DNA from: Cyclaneusma minus
Lineage: Eukaryota; Ascomycota; Leotiomycetes; Marthamycetales; Marthamycetaceae
Reading direction: 5' to 3'
NCBI GenBank assembly: GCA_037179335.1
Contig: JAKZHN010000050.1
Location: 158,633 to 222,632 of the forward strand
Length of the DNA: 64,000 nt
The translations under genes were made by a program, and so were the position numbers. Positions 11,355 through 22,587 of this stretch are shown piece by piece (the stretch's first letter is position 1; each line of letters starts with the position of its first letter). The notes below the pieces were generated by a model. That model did no database searches and was not told the DNA's origin. It was given only the letters and a program-made list of their open reading frames with translations.

Positions 11355-12742
11355 GTAAGTCACCCTTGTACGATGGTACTTGCAATCCCACTGCGCAGGT
11401 TCCACTCCATGCTGGGAAGCCAATGCTAACACTATTGCTACAGGAAGACGAAGCGAACCCGCCTCGACGACGAGTTCGGAGCTGATGGACTCTTTCACGC
11501 CTGTGGTGAGAGCTTCCCTGGCGGGAAGTACTGAGACTTGACGGTAACCTGCGGCGCCGAGATTTTCCGAGTCCACAAGGTTATCGTCTGCTTCTACTCG
11601 CCATTCTTCAAGGCTGCCTGCAAGGTAGGCACCTTCAAGGTAAGCTCCCGACCTTTTAAATCTTTTTCTTTTTTCGCTTAATCTTTTTTTTTGCCTGCCA
11701 GGCTGGCCCCATCTGCCCCTCGAGTCCATCTGTGCCAGTCCGCCGATCTTTCCAGCTTGAATGTACAAGTCGGCACCAAGCTCCGGCACATGGGTGAACA
11801 ACTCCTTGAGAACGTCTTCGTGTCCCCTGACCCCATAACAGGACATGATCTCCAAGAGATGATCTTTCAGAAGCTTCAACCTATCACCTGCATCGTAAAT
11901 GGCCGCAATGGCATTCTTCAGGCGAGTGACAGCTGCCTCACGATCCTTTCGAATTCCAGCGTGATCTTCGTCCTTCTGCCAGCCGACGGGGTAGCTCGAT
12001 GGGCGTTCGAAGATGTACATGGTGGCGTTGCCGAGTTCTTCGTGGAACCAGGACTGGAACATGCTGGAGTTGACCTGCATGAAGTCGCCGAGGATGTTGA
12101 GATCGACGCTGTCAGCCAGAAGGTTGTTTCGGTCGGCCTTGCAAGCTGTCTGGTGGAAGTTCTGGTAGTCGAGGTACAAGGACTGAAGCAGCAAACCGAC
12201 GAGAAACGGGTCGTAGTCGCCGAATTCGATGGGCAGGTCAATGAGATTCTCGAAGCTCTCCTGTTTGAACTGTCAGTATCATAACACAAACCGGAATTGT
12301 TGGACTATTTGACTGGGAAAGAAGGTCTGTTGTCCTTGCGCAATTGTCCATGACTAACCTTGAAACCTCCAGGTCGGCAAGCTGCTTCGAAGAAGGCAGA
12401 CTGGGAACAAACGATCACTTTGTGCACCTTGAAGATTTGATCGCCGCAGGTCACCGTGAGGTCTGCGTAGTTGCTTCCGAGGAAGTTCTCGCCGCAAGTT
12501 CCATCGAATCCAGCGGTCACATCGCCGAAGAAATCGGAGCGCGCAGCTCGCTTGACGCGCCTGAAACCAGTGGTGTTAGCATGGCTTCGGAGAAAGTCAA
12601 GTAATGCTTGCGCAGTGAGGATGTGAGAGCATGTTGCAACTTACTTCAGGGCCTTGGGTGGAGCCTTGTCAGCAGGTTGTTCCTTGCGCTTCTCTCCCGC
12701 GCCGGCATCGGGTGCAGGAGCGGAGGGTTGTTGGTCAGCCAT
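11313..12742 (-). CDS. BTB/POZ-domain protein with an antisense-derived tail
   Basis: Minus-strand exons 12742-12645, 12560-12359 and 12260-11313 (GT-AG introns of 84 and 98 bp, frames joining) give 415 residues. Residues 1-32 are polar and disordered (MADQQPSAPAPDAG). The BTB core occupies about 60-170: YADLTVTCGDQIFKVHKVIV, CSQSAFFEAACRPGGFK, then LPIEFGDYDPFLVGLLLQS. A helical region follows (NNLLADSVDLNILGDFMQVN, LKNAIAAIYDAGDRLKLLKD). It aligns along its length with the plus-strand gene at 14041, and exons 1 and 2 total exactly 100 codons in both. After GGLAQMD (about 11745) the homology ends, and the last ~125 codons run antisense through the BTB relic at 11444-11639. The natural C-terminus may therefore have been lost or replaced. 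Likely role: homodimerising adaptor; the substrate is unknown. Confidence 0.75.
11355..11639 (+). pseudogene. BTB/POZ relic with an in-frame stop
   Basis: Intron-like 11355-11443 (GTAAGT, branch GCTAAC, acceptor CAG) precedes an exon 11444-11639 ending at a GTAAGC donor. The exon reads KTKRTRLDDEFGADG, then DLTVTCGAEIFRVHKVIVC and SPFFKAACKVGTFK, clearly BTB, but TGA at 11532-11534 interrupts it just before DLTV, where the intact copies read Y-S/A-DLT. The intron shares the word CCCACTGCGCAGG with intron 1 of the BTB gene at 10110, so the two are duplicates. No exon 3 follows on the plus strand; near 11690 the sequence gives way to the minus-strand BTB gene. Confidence 0.65.
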
Positions 12743-14040
12743 GATGGATTGCGCAGTTGCGTGAGGTTGACTGTGGACGAGAAAGAAAGAAGACTGAGGA
12801 GAGGATCGGAGAAGCTTCCTTTTGTAGCGGGCTCGAGGAAAATATCCCCGCCCGTCGACGATCTACAGACGGCCGAGGAAAGATACGGCCTGATCACTCA
12901 GGATACCTCTATACCGGAGTCGGGTGACTGGTTACTGCTACGGAGTACGGACATACTTTACCGTTCATGGTAGCAATCAGTTGGGGTCGAGCAAGTTCGG
13001 GGTTACGATTCAGGGGGTGGGAAGAAGGTCTGGCATGTTCTTTCAAAGGGGAGACATCTTAAGATTAAACAAAGTAGTATTTTGACAAGCCTAGAAAGAA
13101 TGACCCAGGATTAGCGGGACAGTACTTACCGCTGGTGATCGTGTAAAAGAGAGATAGTTGAAGTTGATTGGTAGGGGGGGCGGATATCCCAAACAAAGGG
13201 GTCATGCTCCCGCCAAGGATATCCTTACAAGTGCAGCAAGGAGATATTCCATAATACAGCATCCCAGGTCATGCTGAAAGCATTCTCATATTTCCGATGA
13301 GCATCCTTTGGACTTCAATCATGGAAGCTGTGTTCAGAGTTAGGACTCCGTGACTAGAAGTTCCGGCTGAGATGCTCTCACATACAAGATATCAATCACG
13401 ATACCTACCGCTTTGAACTGATTTTCATGTTTGTTGAATCAAATTTGCTCTTGTAGACTAAATGCGGGTGGTGACGTGCCAGTGTAAAGTGAGAAAGGGG
13501 TCAATTGTTGGCAAGCAAACAAACATTATCTACTAGTAACTTTACATTATGAATTTATGCCCACTGCAATAAACTTCTATCGCTTATAACCTGCATCTCT
13601 GCCCTTTGGCTTTTGGTTATTTAGTCGTGAGGCTTGAGATTTGAGGTCGAAGAGGTTGCCGGGAGGGGAGGAAGGAGCGCTCTAACTGCACGTGACGAGT
13701 TCCTGCCATTACAAGCAGTGAGTTCAGGTACAGCCATTTCTCTCATCTCTAGTCTTTCTTCATCTTCACCACACTCCACCACAGTCCTCTCAGACGCGGA
13801 CAGGACTGTCGCTCTTCAATTGCGCTTCAGATTTCCAGCGGAGGTCTCGTTTCTTTTTTGCTCAGTCATCCTTACGTCCATCCACTGTTGCTCCGCCTGG
13901 GAATCGACAGCGGACTGATGCCCTGCTGCGACGATGTTCAACTTCATCTTCGGTCGCTCTCGAGCAACACCGCCAGCGGCTTATGTTCTGCCTCTTGAAG
14001 TTTTTCAGAACATGTGAGGTCCGATGGCCCTCTCTTCAAC
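12743..14040. promoter_or_regulatory. Divergent intergenic region between two BTB genes
   Basis: 1.3 kb between the starts of the minus BTB gene (12742) and the plus BTB gene (14041). The frame at 13634-13918 has no recognisable content. An upstream ORF of 28 codons (13934-14017, MFNFIFGRSRATPPAAYVLP) stops 24 bp before the 14041 ATG and could act as a translational uORF if transcription starts far enough upstream. Confidence 0.4.
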
Positions 14041-15043
14041 ATGGCAGATCGCATTGTCGATCTCAAGAGAAAGGGCATTTGGTCGCGCCACAAAAATAGT
14101 GACCATCCCGCCAAGTATGTCACGATACCTCGCTCTCTCACCAGGCTGTCCATTTCTGACTTCTTCTTGTACCAGGAAACCGCGGATAGCCAGTGACTAC
14201 AAGTTCGAAGGCTCATGTCATTGGGATCTTCTCTGTGATTTCATCCCCGGCATTCCTCACATGGGGCGATGCGACAACACTATCCGCAAATATTCTGATC
14301 TCACGATCACTTGTGGCGGAATACGCTTCCCGGTTCACAAGATCGTTGTCTGCCCGCAGTCATACTTTCTCGAGTCAGCCTGTCGTCCGGGTGCTTGGAA
14401 GGTAAGCTCTGGACGACCGACTGCAAGAAACCCGATAACTGACCTTGTCTAGGAGGGTCGCGAGAATGTCATCGACTTACCGCTTTGGGACCTGGGCTTC
14501 TACGATCCATTCATTGTCGGCTTGCTCCTGCGATCGATGTACGACGGCACCCCAAACTTCAGCCTCGTAGCAAGCAAAGTCGGAAGAGACGACGCCTTGG
14601 CCGACAGCATCTTGCTCTATCTCCTAGGCCGCTACTGGCAGATTGAGGAGAACAGGGAATTGATACACTGGTTTGACCTCGAGCTTGACATTGTGATCTT
14701 ACTTGTTTTCGAAGGGAACAACGAGTGGCTCCCCCTGGCCGTGGACGCTACACCTGAGGAGCAGAAGAAGTACGATGATCACGACCGAAACGTGCTAGTA
14801 GCGAAGCATAGCCTGAAGAAGGCAATCACGGCAATCTACTCCGATGACTACGACCAAGACCACGGAATGCACGTCTTGAAGGAACGGCTTGTGACCAGTG
14901 TGACAGAGCCCATGGTGGACTACAAATCCACGGCATTGTTCAGAGAAGTCATTGGACATGAGCCTGCGTTTGGACTCGATCTTTTCCTCAAGTTGAAGCT
15001 CTGCGAGAATTATGGCAACGGTGCGTCCCTAATGAAGTGCTAG
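14041..15043 (+). CDS. BTB/POZ-domain protein, 296 residues
   Basis: Exons 14041-14114, 14176-14401 and 14453-15043 (introns of 61 and 51 bp) give 296 residues. Residues 1-40 are basic and polar (MADRIVDLKRKGIWSRH). The BTB core spans about 68-150: KYSDLTITCGGIRFPVHKIV, VCPQSYFLESACRPGAWK, then LPLWDLGFYDPFIVGLLLRS. The C-terminal part is helical and charged (DDALADSILLYLLGRYWQIE, LKKAITAIYSDDYDQDHG), equivalent to the region after the BTB in the gene at 11313. The last intron position, after codon 100, is identical in both. There is no MATH, Kelch or zinc-finger partner domain. This is the best-preserved member of the local BTB cluster and would serve as reference for the broken ones. The start was chosen because exon 1 then ends in the same phase as its paralogue. 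Confidence 0.82.
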
Positions 15044-18000
15044 AGGTAGAGCTGAGTAGGGCATTCATTTTGGGGGTGCTGCGGTGCAGTGAGTCTACCA
15101 GAACCATTCTCAGATCGTGGAGAAAGCTTTGGTGATGGTATGAAGGCCAATTTACTGCGATGCTGTTGAAGATTTTGGGCGATCATGTCTTGGGCGACAA
15201 TGGTGGCAGCTGCTTTCAGAACATGTATTTCGCAGCTCAGTGCTCTGGTTCGGAGCATCACGGAATTTCTGGGACCCAGCTCATGCGCAAGGCATGAGAT
15301 ACAATATCAAAGAAGCTGGTTCAACATCCATGAATCCACAACAACTTCTGCTCTCGTGATTTAGTGACTTGTGAGTGCGTATCATGACAAAGAACGACGA
15401 ATGAACTTCAGGTGCTTAGGAATGACTTGTGTTGCAGCACGTGTGCTTAAGGACCTGATCCAGGTCTTCTCGTCTACTTTACCAAGTGTGTGCCAGTGGC
15501 TGCGGGTGACTCTGAGGACATCACAATTCATCCAAGCTACGATGACGTGAACAACAATCGAGACCTCACTGTACTCAGAACTCCTCTGTTCTGACGCCAA
15601 GAACACGATCAATCTCATTCGCCGCCAACCCTTCAAGTCGACTTCAACAACTCTGTTCAACTCCAATATCTTAGAGCTCGCCACTCGCTACTCCAAGGCG
15701 ATGTCAACATTACTTTCACCAGACTGTATTTCAGCCCTTGAACATGCAAGACAGAGTCGTAAACCCCGGTCTAGGAAGTCGCTAGTCTCAAGGTAAGTCA
15801 CGTGATACCAGGTACTCGTGCACCCTCAGAACGAAGGAAAGTGTATAAATACAGCGCCTGTACGTGTCTAGGTCCTCTATGATTCGAAGACCTTGCGTTC
15901 TGTCTCATTTCTGTCCAGCACAGGCGGTCACAAACTAGGCAGCCCCATCGTCAAGCACGCCTTTGGCTGTAAGTGTTTGGAGCAAAGGCGCTTGTGAACG
16001 AGTCTTAAGTTTCTTTGAGTTTCGACATGTGCGTAGATTCTAATTCACAAACAGAGGACGACAGCATGAAAGTTATGCGACAGTAGCAAGGCTCTGCGAT
16101 AGCAAGATTCTGCTACGGCAGTACACGATTTTCCCATTTGACGGATTGTGCTAATTGGATCGATCAGTTCAAGGAGTCCAGACCGGTCTGCAGCTTGGAG
16201 CTAGGATTTTGAGACTTGGGATGCACAAGTTCAAGCTTGCGTTGTGGGCAGCTACAATAGCGAAGGCTCTTGCAATAGAACTCAAGGGGGGGATGATAGG
16301 GTTTAAATAGCCAAATAGTTGACTCATCCTTGCTTTTTCTACCAGATGTTATGACTGCGAGAACCAGATGCCTGCAAGTAGGTTGTGTGGCGACAGCTAC
16401 TAGCTAGACTCTTCGACGGTAGCTGATTTCTGCGCAAGTTTTCTTCAACGGCATTGAAATAGATCTCTTGGACGTGTTCTTACTCTCCAGGCAGGTAAGA
16501 ATGCTTGGAAGGTTTGGAGTCTCATGGCTTTGCAGTCTTGGGTGACAATTGCTGACCTCCTTGTCTTTGAACGATATCAGGGAGAGGGCAAGGTATGTTT
16601 AAATACTTCTCAGCTCAGCTTCGCTGCCTACTCTGCGGTCAACTTGCTTTCCGTCCAAGTCGACAGCAAGCATGCTGTGTGGCAATAGACGAGTTCTTCG
16701 ACGGTGAGAGCCCTTGGTAGTGGTAAGCATGCTGCATTTCGCATTCTCCCTAGTGGCGGTCACTCAGGGCATCTGTTTGGGAAGTCCGTGACATAGGTGA
16801 TGTAAGAATTACAAAGTCGGGGTCCTGCGATTCAAACTAAACGGAATCGTAGGCATGGACTTTCATTTGGTGGACCGACACAGTAGTCCCTGCCCGAAAG
16901 TCGTAACTTTCCTGAAAGATCTTTCGAAGGAAATGTGTTTCTTAAATAGCCGATGAGCCCTAAGTTACACTCTTCTATGAAAGAACTTTGGTGAAGATGG
17001 GTGCTCGGCGACGGCAGATATACTATGCAACAAGAGCAAGGTTCTTCGGTAGCAGCTGGAGGATGGGTGAGTTTCTGACGAAGAATCTGACGAGGATCTT
17101 TAGGCCTTGGGAATATCAGGTGTTTGAGAGTCAAGGTCGCATGCGATCCAATGCTGGGACCGATGCTTCTTGGAGCGTGAGAATTCCCATTTCTCACGCA
17201 GGTACAACGTATCATATCTGAGAGATCACTTGGAGGTAATGGGAGAGTGTTTAAATAGTCGGAAGGTCAGTCAAGCCTTTGAGTTCCTGCTCTCTAGCCA
17301 GGTCACGTGACCATGGATTGGAATTGACTGTTTCAATAAACATCCACAGCGTGAGAAGTCAAATCACGTGGCTTGAAAGTTTGATCCTGCTAGGAAATAA
17401 TATAAATAGAACCCTTGGCTGCCACTTCAATCAGCAATGATATGTGCACATGGCAAGCATTGAGGCATTGAGGCCTTGAGACCTGGAAGCTAAGACTGGG
17501 GAACGAGTTCAAGAGATGAAGGAAACTTGGGTTTTTTTGCTTGCGGGGATGTAGTGACAGGACTTATCTTGAACTTGATTCAGTGGTTAGAGCAACCAGC
17601 GACAGTAGTGCCTCTGGACGACGGTGAGCTCGAGTTGCCAATAGCAGTAGAAACCTACAAAGGGAACTTTTTAGCAGTGAAATGAATGGTCACTGCATCG
17701 TCTGACACAGAACCTTAGTAATCCAGTGTGGCTGTCTTGGCTGTCGGTAATTTGCCTTGACTGGTACAGTGGTAAAGCCTTTCACGGAAGTCTAGTAGCT
17801 GGAACGATATTCTGCTTCGTTGGGAAAACTATTCCCCTGTCTCTGGTGCTGAGCAATGATGCCGTGCTATGATTAGATCTTGGATGCCAAAGAAGATGGG
17901 TAATGGTTGCTCGCAGAGACAACCACCGTCTCATTATCTGTAAGCCCTTTCAGGACCAAATGCTGACACAAAGCTGTCTAACACAAGATTTCATGGTTTT

Positions 18001-18205
18001 GAAATATGCTCTTTGAAGGTTTCAGTGAGAACACTCAAGTGAAGCTGACCAAAGGCGAGTCTTCTGGAACCGCGAAGATGTCTCCCGCAAGGGTGAAAGG
18101 AGTGGTTCCGCGCTTCTTTCTCTTAGTGAGTATTTAGCTCATGAAACCAGTTCTGTCAACTTGCGATGTTCGAACGCAGAAACCTCCATGTCGTAGCCTC
18201 GAATA
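15044..18205. other. 3.2-kb gene-poor tract with repeated TATA-like boxes
   Basis: No reading frame here looks like a gene. TATA-like words occur on the plus strand at 15844 (TATAAATA), 16302 (TTTAAATAG), 16598 (TTTAAATA), 16942 (TTAAATAG), 17250 (TTTAAATAG) and 17401 (TATAAATAG), about 150-460 bp apart. Roughly 96-110 bp after the second, third and fourth stands a related motif: CTCTTCGACGGTAGC (~16409), TTCTTCGACGGTGAG (~16694) and GTTCTTCGGTAGCAGC (~17041), each preceded by a GCGACA, GCAATA or GCAACA word. Weaker versions are at about 16080-16118 and 17600-17625. CACGTG sites occur at about 15809, 17304 and 17365. The layout suggests a decayed tandem array of short transcription units or promoters; no product can be named. 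Confidence 0.45.
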
Positions 18206-19135
18206 ATGCGTCACGAAACTTCTGTTCGAGATGCTCAACACGTTCGCAAGGTCTCCGGTTCTCTCTCCCGCCAGAACGAAGTCGTCACCCAGAACAGACC
18301 CAAGCATCAACGTTCTTCCCCTCAGTCGGAGTTCGAATCTACGTCCAGGTTGCTGCAGCTTCCTCGAGAGCTTCGTGATATGATCTATGCCGTCTTTTTC
18401 CGTGGAATCGCTGTCCATCTTGCACCGCGCCCGTCCAAAAGTCAGATCGCCGATCTATTGCCCGTTCTTCGAAGCTGCCGTCAGATCAACCGAGAAGTTG
18501 GAAAGCACTGGATCGGTCAGGTCACTTTTGTTTACACCGCGGACATCTACAAGCTGCGGCCCTTGCGTTGTCCGGCCATGCGACACATCATGTTCATTCT
18601 GGAAGCAGAACGTGCGGTGCATTGGAGGTCTGTAGTAAGGATTTGGGAGGGACTATCCCTGCCCTTGGACACTCTGCATATCCATGTGCCACATGTGCTC
18701 TATCATGGATTACCTTACGTGGAAGAGATGGCTGCGAGCATGGATTATCTGACTAAGAAAGAAGTCAGGTGGAGAGTGTTGCGGATCACCGGCGATCCAC
18801 TGATCTTAGGTTACAAAATGAAATGGGGGTATCGGAGGCAGGCTCAACCGGGTGCGTGGAACCAGAGGCTTCAGAATCGAGATGGTGCAGATTCAGAATT
18901 TTCCGCGACTTTGTATCTGACTAAGAAACCGTGTTCTGATGCCGGGCTAGATCTTGAAGATTGCCAGGTCATCTGCCAGCCTGCGGGGTCCGAAGTAGAC
19001 GACGAGGGTCTGCCCGTTGCGGATGAGCAAATGTTGGCTGCTAGAGAAGAGGAGAAGATGTTCTTGGCCATCTTCAAGCGTGCCAAAAGTGGCATGGTGT
19101 GCTTGGATCGGGAGAATATGAAGAATTCGATCTAG
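18206..19135 (+). CDS. 2EXR/DUF7730-like (F-box-like) family protein, 309 residues
   Basis: A single-exon frame of 309 codons. After about 50 polar residues comes the family signature LLQLPRELRDMIYAVFF (about residues 50-67), an LPxELRxxIY helix resembling the start of an F-box, then PVLRSCRQINREVGKHWIGQ (about 88-110), which matches the RxCRQIxxxxGxxWIG block of the paralogues. Further on QPGAWNQRLQNRDGADSEFS corresponds to the W..xLLxRDGxESGSS block. Domains of this kind are abundant in ascomycetes and have no established biochemical role; an F-box-like adaptor function is only an analogy. It is closest in wording to the broken copy at 22588 (LPRELRDMIY), with two inverted TIR elements between them. 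Confidence 0.8.
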   Translation: MRHETSVRDAQHVRKVSGSLSRQNEVVTQNRPKHQRSSPQSEFESTSRLLQLPRELRDMIYAVFFRGIAVHLAPRPSKSQIADLLPVLRSCRQINREVGKHWIGQVTFVYTADIYKLRPLRCPAMRHIMFILEAERAVHWRSVVRIWEGLSLPLDTLHIHVPHVLYHGLPYVEEMAASMDYLTKKEVRWRVLRITGDPLILGYKMKWGYRRQAQPGAWNQRLQNRDGADSEFSATLYLTKKPCSDAGLDLEDCQVICQPAGSEVDDEGLPVADEQMLAAREEEKMFLAIFKRAKSGMVCLDRENMKNSI

Positions 19136-19320
19136 TAAATTTTGATAGGGTCCGAGGTTGGAAAGTGAAACTTGTGAAGTAGCCTGCCTTTCTAGACAGC
19201 TACTGAGAGAAATGTCGATTACCATAACTACCATCAATTTTGAATCCTCAAGTTTCTGATTCCTGCGTACCTGTCGTGATTTTGCAACAATGAGCTGACC
19301 AAACTCAAAAGTCAAAGTTA

Positions 19321-20322
19321 CCTTAGCGGAGCGGGGGGGTGAGAAAAAACCGTTTATGGATGGTTTGAAATTTAAAATACCGTTAAAAACTTTAAAAACT
19401 ATTGTAATTATTATAACCGTTATTTAATCTTAATTATTTTTAACTGTTTTTAATCGTATTTAAATTTTTTAATTATATTTAAAATTGCCAATTAATAAGC
19501 TATATACGCTAATTTAATTTAAAAGGCGGTAATTAATTTTACAATTTTAGCGTAGCAGCTCCAGCCTTTAATTTCCAGCTCCAATTTTAGCTTTAATTTT
19601 TAATTTTTATTAGTTATTATTTATTAGCTCCAGCTTTAGCTTTAATATTATTGTTACCATTATTACTTTTTAATTTTTAGTTTTTATTATTTATTAGCTT
19701 TAGCTTTAATATAGCAGCTTTATTTTTAGCTTTAATTTCAATATTATTACTATTATTATTTTTTAGCCTTTAGCTTTGGCTTTAGCTTTAATACAGCAAT
19801 TTAAACAGGAGCGTTAGCAATTGCGCTTTTTAGCTAAATAAGTTTCAATTTTTTATTTGCTTTTTTTTATATATAATTAATTTATATAGTAGCCAGGCTT
19901 TTATTTTTATTTTTGCCCTTGCTTTTGCAATTATCGATATAGCGTATACCAAATTGCTTTTCCCGAATTTTAATATATATGCGCTAAACTGGAGCTGGAG
20001 CTGGAGGCTGGAGGCTGGAGGCTTGAAGCTAGAGCTGGAGCTGGAGCTGGTGGGTGGTGGAGGCCGGAGGCTGGAGTTGGAGCTGGAGTTAGAGGCTAAA
20101 GGCTGGAGGCTAAAATAAAATAGTATAATAATAATAATTTTGAAAAATAAACAAATATTAGGTATTGGTGGTTTTAAATTTTAGAAATAATAATATAATT
20201 TTGAATTTTAAAAACGGTTAAAAAAATTAAATTGCTTATAGGCGGTTTTTTATATTGAAAAATTTAAAACGGTTGTCGAAGTTTTTAAACCGTTTTTTTT
20301 TCACCCCCCCGCTCCGCTAAGG
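19321..20322. mobile_element. ~1-kb TIR element, copy 1, with RIP-like decay
   Basis: The element starts CCTTAGCGGAGCGGGGGGGT and ends with the inverted form ACCCCCCCGCTCCGCTAAGG, flanked on both sides by TA (19319-19320 and 20323-20324), which fits a Tc1/mariner-type TA target duplication. The interior has no ORF and is very AT-rich. Its left half (about 19555-19800) consists of TTTAGCTTTA words and the right half (about 19988-20110) of GGAGCTGGAG words. Read on one strand, TTTAGC is what CTCCAGC becomes when C changes to T before A, the RIP signature. This suggests a non-autonomous element with an internal CTCCAG/CTGGAG arrangement that was RIP-mutated on one strand. Copy 2 lies inverted at 20959-22541. 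Confidence 0.75.
19985..20110. repeat. GGAGCTGGAG minisatellite in TIR element copy 1
   Basis: Degenerate repetition of GGAGCT and GGAGGCT units in the right half of the element. It is the undecayed counterpart of the TTTAGC-rich left half. Confidence 0.8.
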
Positions 20323-20958
20323 TATTAATGTGCCATTGATCTGATTGTCAGACTTGTTTATAAATGTCGAGGTTCCATAGATTAATTGCGGCCATCTACC
20401 GTTTCTGGAACAAGCTATACTTCCTTTGGCTGATGAAAGTTAGATCGAGCGCAATGAATAAGCTGGGGGAAGAATTTTTGATCGCCGAGTACCTATTAGA
20501 TGCTTGGAGTTACAAAAGTTTGAGTCTTCTAGTCGTTTCCTGAGTATGGTCACCTGTTTCAGAGCTTTCTATCTGTTTCCGTAGAAAGAAAAAAAAGCTT
20601 GACTTGATCATCAACGCATCAGGTGCACAAATGGAATCATAGGTAGTGTCTCATCTTTGCACTTGAATGCCTCTCGAACTTCCTGGAAAATCCCAGGTCA
20701 GCCATAAGGGTTCGATGGCGGAACGCGTACTTCCTTCCAGCTTCTTCCATTGCTTTGATGAAGCCTTTGAGGATCATGGGCAATGAATAACCAATGTCTA
20801 GAGGCCTGAACTCTAGCCTTTTATAAATGGCCTGGTAAACCGCGTTTCTGTGAACTTGACCTTTTATGTTTTTTAAGACATTTGCGCACCTGTATTCCTG
20901 AGAGTCAGAAAGTTGTAAAATAAATCGACCTATTTATCTGTTAAGGTTCTGCAGAATA
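20323..20958. other. Spacer between the two inverted TIR elements
   Basis: About 640 bp with normal base composition between two very AT-rich elements. I see no gene, and no sequence resembling the neighbouring family members. Confidence 0.45.
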
Positions 20959-20973
20959 CTTTAGTGGAGCGGC

Positions 20974-20996
20974 GGGGGGGGGGGGGGGGGGGGGGG
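20974..20996 (+). repeat. Poly-G run at the left edge of TIR element copy 2
   Basis: 23 consecutive G bases replace the 7-G tract of the terminal repeat. This is either an expanded homopolymer or a sequencing artefact next to the assembly gap. Confidence 0.85.
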
Positions 20997-21100
20997 TAAA
21001 AAAAAAATAAATTTAATTTTTTATTATTTTTTTTAAATTTTTTTAAAAAAAAAAATTTGAGAGAGTGGTTTTAAATTTTTTTTTTTTTTTTATTAAAATT

Positions 21101-21454
21101 NNNNNNNNNNNNNNNNNNNNNNNNNNNNNNNNNNNNNNNNNNNNNNNNNNNNNNNNNNNNNNNNNNNNNNNNNNNNNNNNNNNNNNNNNNNNNNNNNNNN
21201 NNNNNNNNNNNNNNNNNNNNNNNNNNNNNNNNNNNNNNNNNNNNNNNNNNNNNNNNNNNNNNNNNNNNNNNNNNNNNNNNNNNNNNNNNNNNNNNNNNNN
21301 NNNNNNNNNNNNNNNNNNNNNNNNNNNNNNNNNNNNNNNNNNNNNNNNNNNNNNNNNNNNNNNNNNNNNNNNNNNNNNNNNNNNNNNNNNNNNNNNNNNN
21401 NNNNNNNNNNNNNNNNNNNNNNNNNNNNNNNNNNNNNNNNNNNNNNNNNNNNNN
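21101..21454. other. Assembly gap (354 N)
   Basis: Unresolved bases inside TIR element copy 2. The gap sits between a poly-A/T-rich left edge and a 107-base C run, so its true length and content are unknown. Confidence 0.99.
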
Positions 21455-21563
<109 letters not shown>

Positions 21564-22049
21564 AAAAGAAATAATTTAAAATTTTTAAGAATTGTTTTAA
21601 ATTTTTTTAATATAAAAAATTGCCTATAGGCGATTTAAATTTTTTTGACCGTTTTTAAAATTTAAAATTATATTATTATTTTTAAAATGTAAAACCACCA
21701 ATATTTAATATTTATTTATTTTTTAAAAATATTATTATTATTTTATTTTATTTTAGCTTTTAGCCTTTAGCTTTCAATTTTAGCTTTAGCTTTAGCCTTT
21801 AGGTTTTAGCCTTCAGCTTTTAGCCTTTATTATTTATTAATTTTAGCTTTAGCTTCAGCTTTAGCTTTAGCTTAGTATATATATATTAAAATTTGGAAAA
21901 GGCAATTTGGTATGCGTTATATTGGTGGCTGTAAGGGCAAGGGCAAAAGCGAGAGCGAGGGTAAAGGCCTGGCTGCTGTATAAATTAGCTGTGTAAATAA
22001 GGGAAAAGAGCAGATAAGAAATTGGAGCTTATTTAGCTAAAAGGCGCAA

Positions 22050-22320
22050 TTGCTAGAGCTTTTGCTTGAGCTGCTGCGCTGGAGCTGGAGCCGGAGCTGG
22101 AGGCTGGAGGGTGGTGGTGGTGGTGGTATTGGGGCTGGAGTTGGAGATAGAGCTGTTGTGCTGAAGCTGGAACTGGTGGGTGGTAGAGGCTGGAGGCTGG
22201 AGGGTGGTGGTGGTGGTGGTGGTGTTGGAGCTGGAGCTGAAGCTGGTGGGTGGTAGAGGTTAAAGGTTGGAGCTGGAGCTGGAGCTGGAAATTAAAGGCT
22301 GGAGCTGCTGCGCTAGAGCT
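22050..22320. repeat. GGAGCTGGAG / GGTGGT minisatellite in TIR element copy 2
   Basis: Long degenerate run of GGAGCT units with two GGTGGT microsatellite patches (about 22107-22125 and 22200-22224). It is open in one frame (Leu/Trp/Gly-rich translation at 22050-22256), but that is low-complexity DNA and not a gene. Confidence 0.8.
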
Positions 22321-22587
22321 GCAGAATTAGTTATCGCCTTTTGAATTGAATTAGCGTATATAGCTTATTAATTAGTAATTTTAAATACGGTTAAAATTTT
22401 AAATATAGTTAGAAATAATTAAAAACAATTAAAATTAAATAACGATTATAATAATTACAATATTTTTTAAAGTTTTTAACGGTATTTTAAGTTTTGAACC
22501 ATCCATAAACGGTTTTTTCTCACCCCCCCGCTCCGCTAAGAAAGCCTCCGTGGTCTTTAGTTGTCAGCACTGAGGGAGACGCTCGGC

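Noticed and set aside
22050..22256. Leu/Trp/Gly-rich 68-codon frame
   Set aside because: Translation of the GGAGCTGG minisatellite inside a TIR element.
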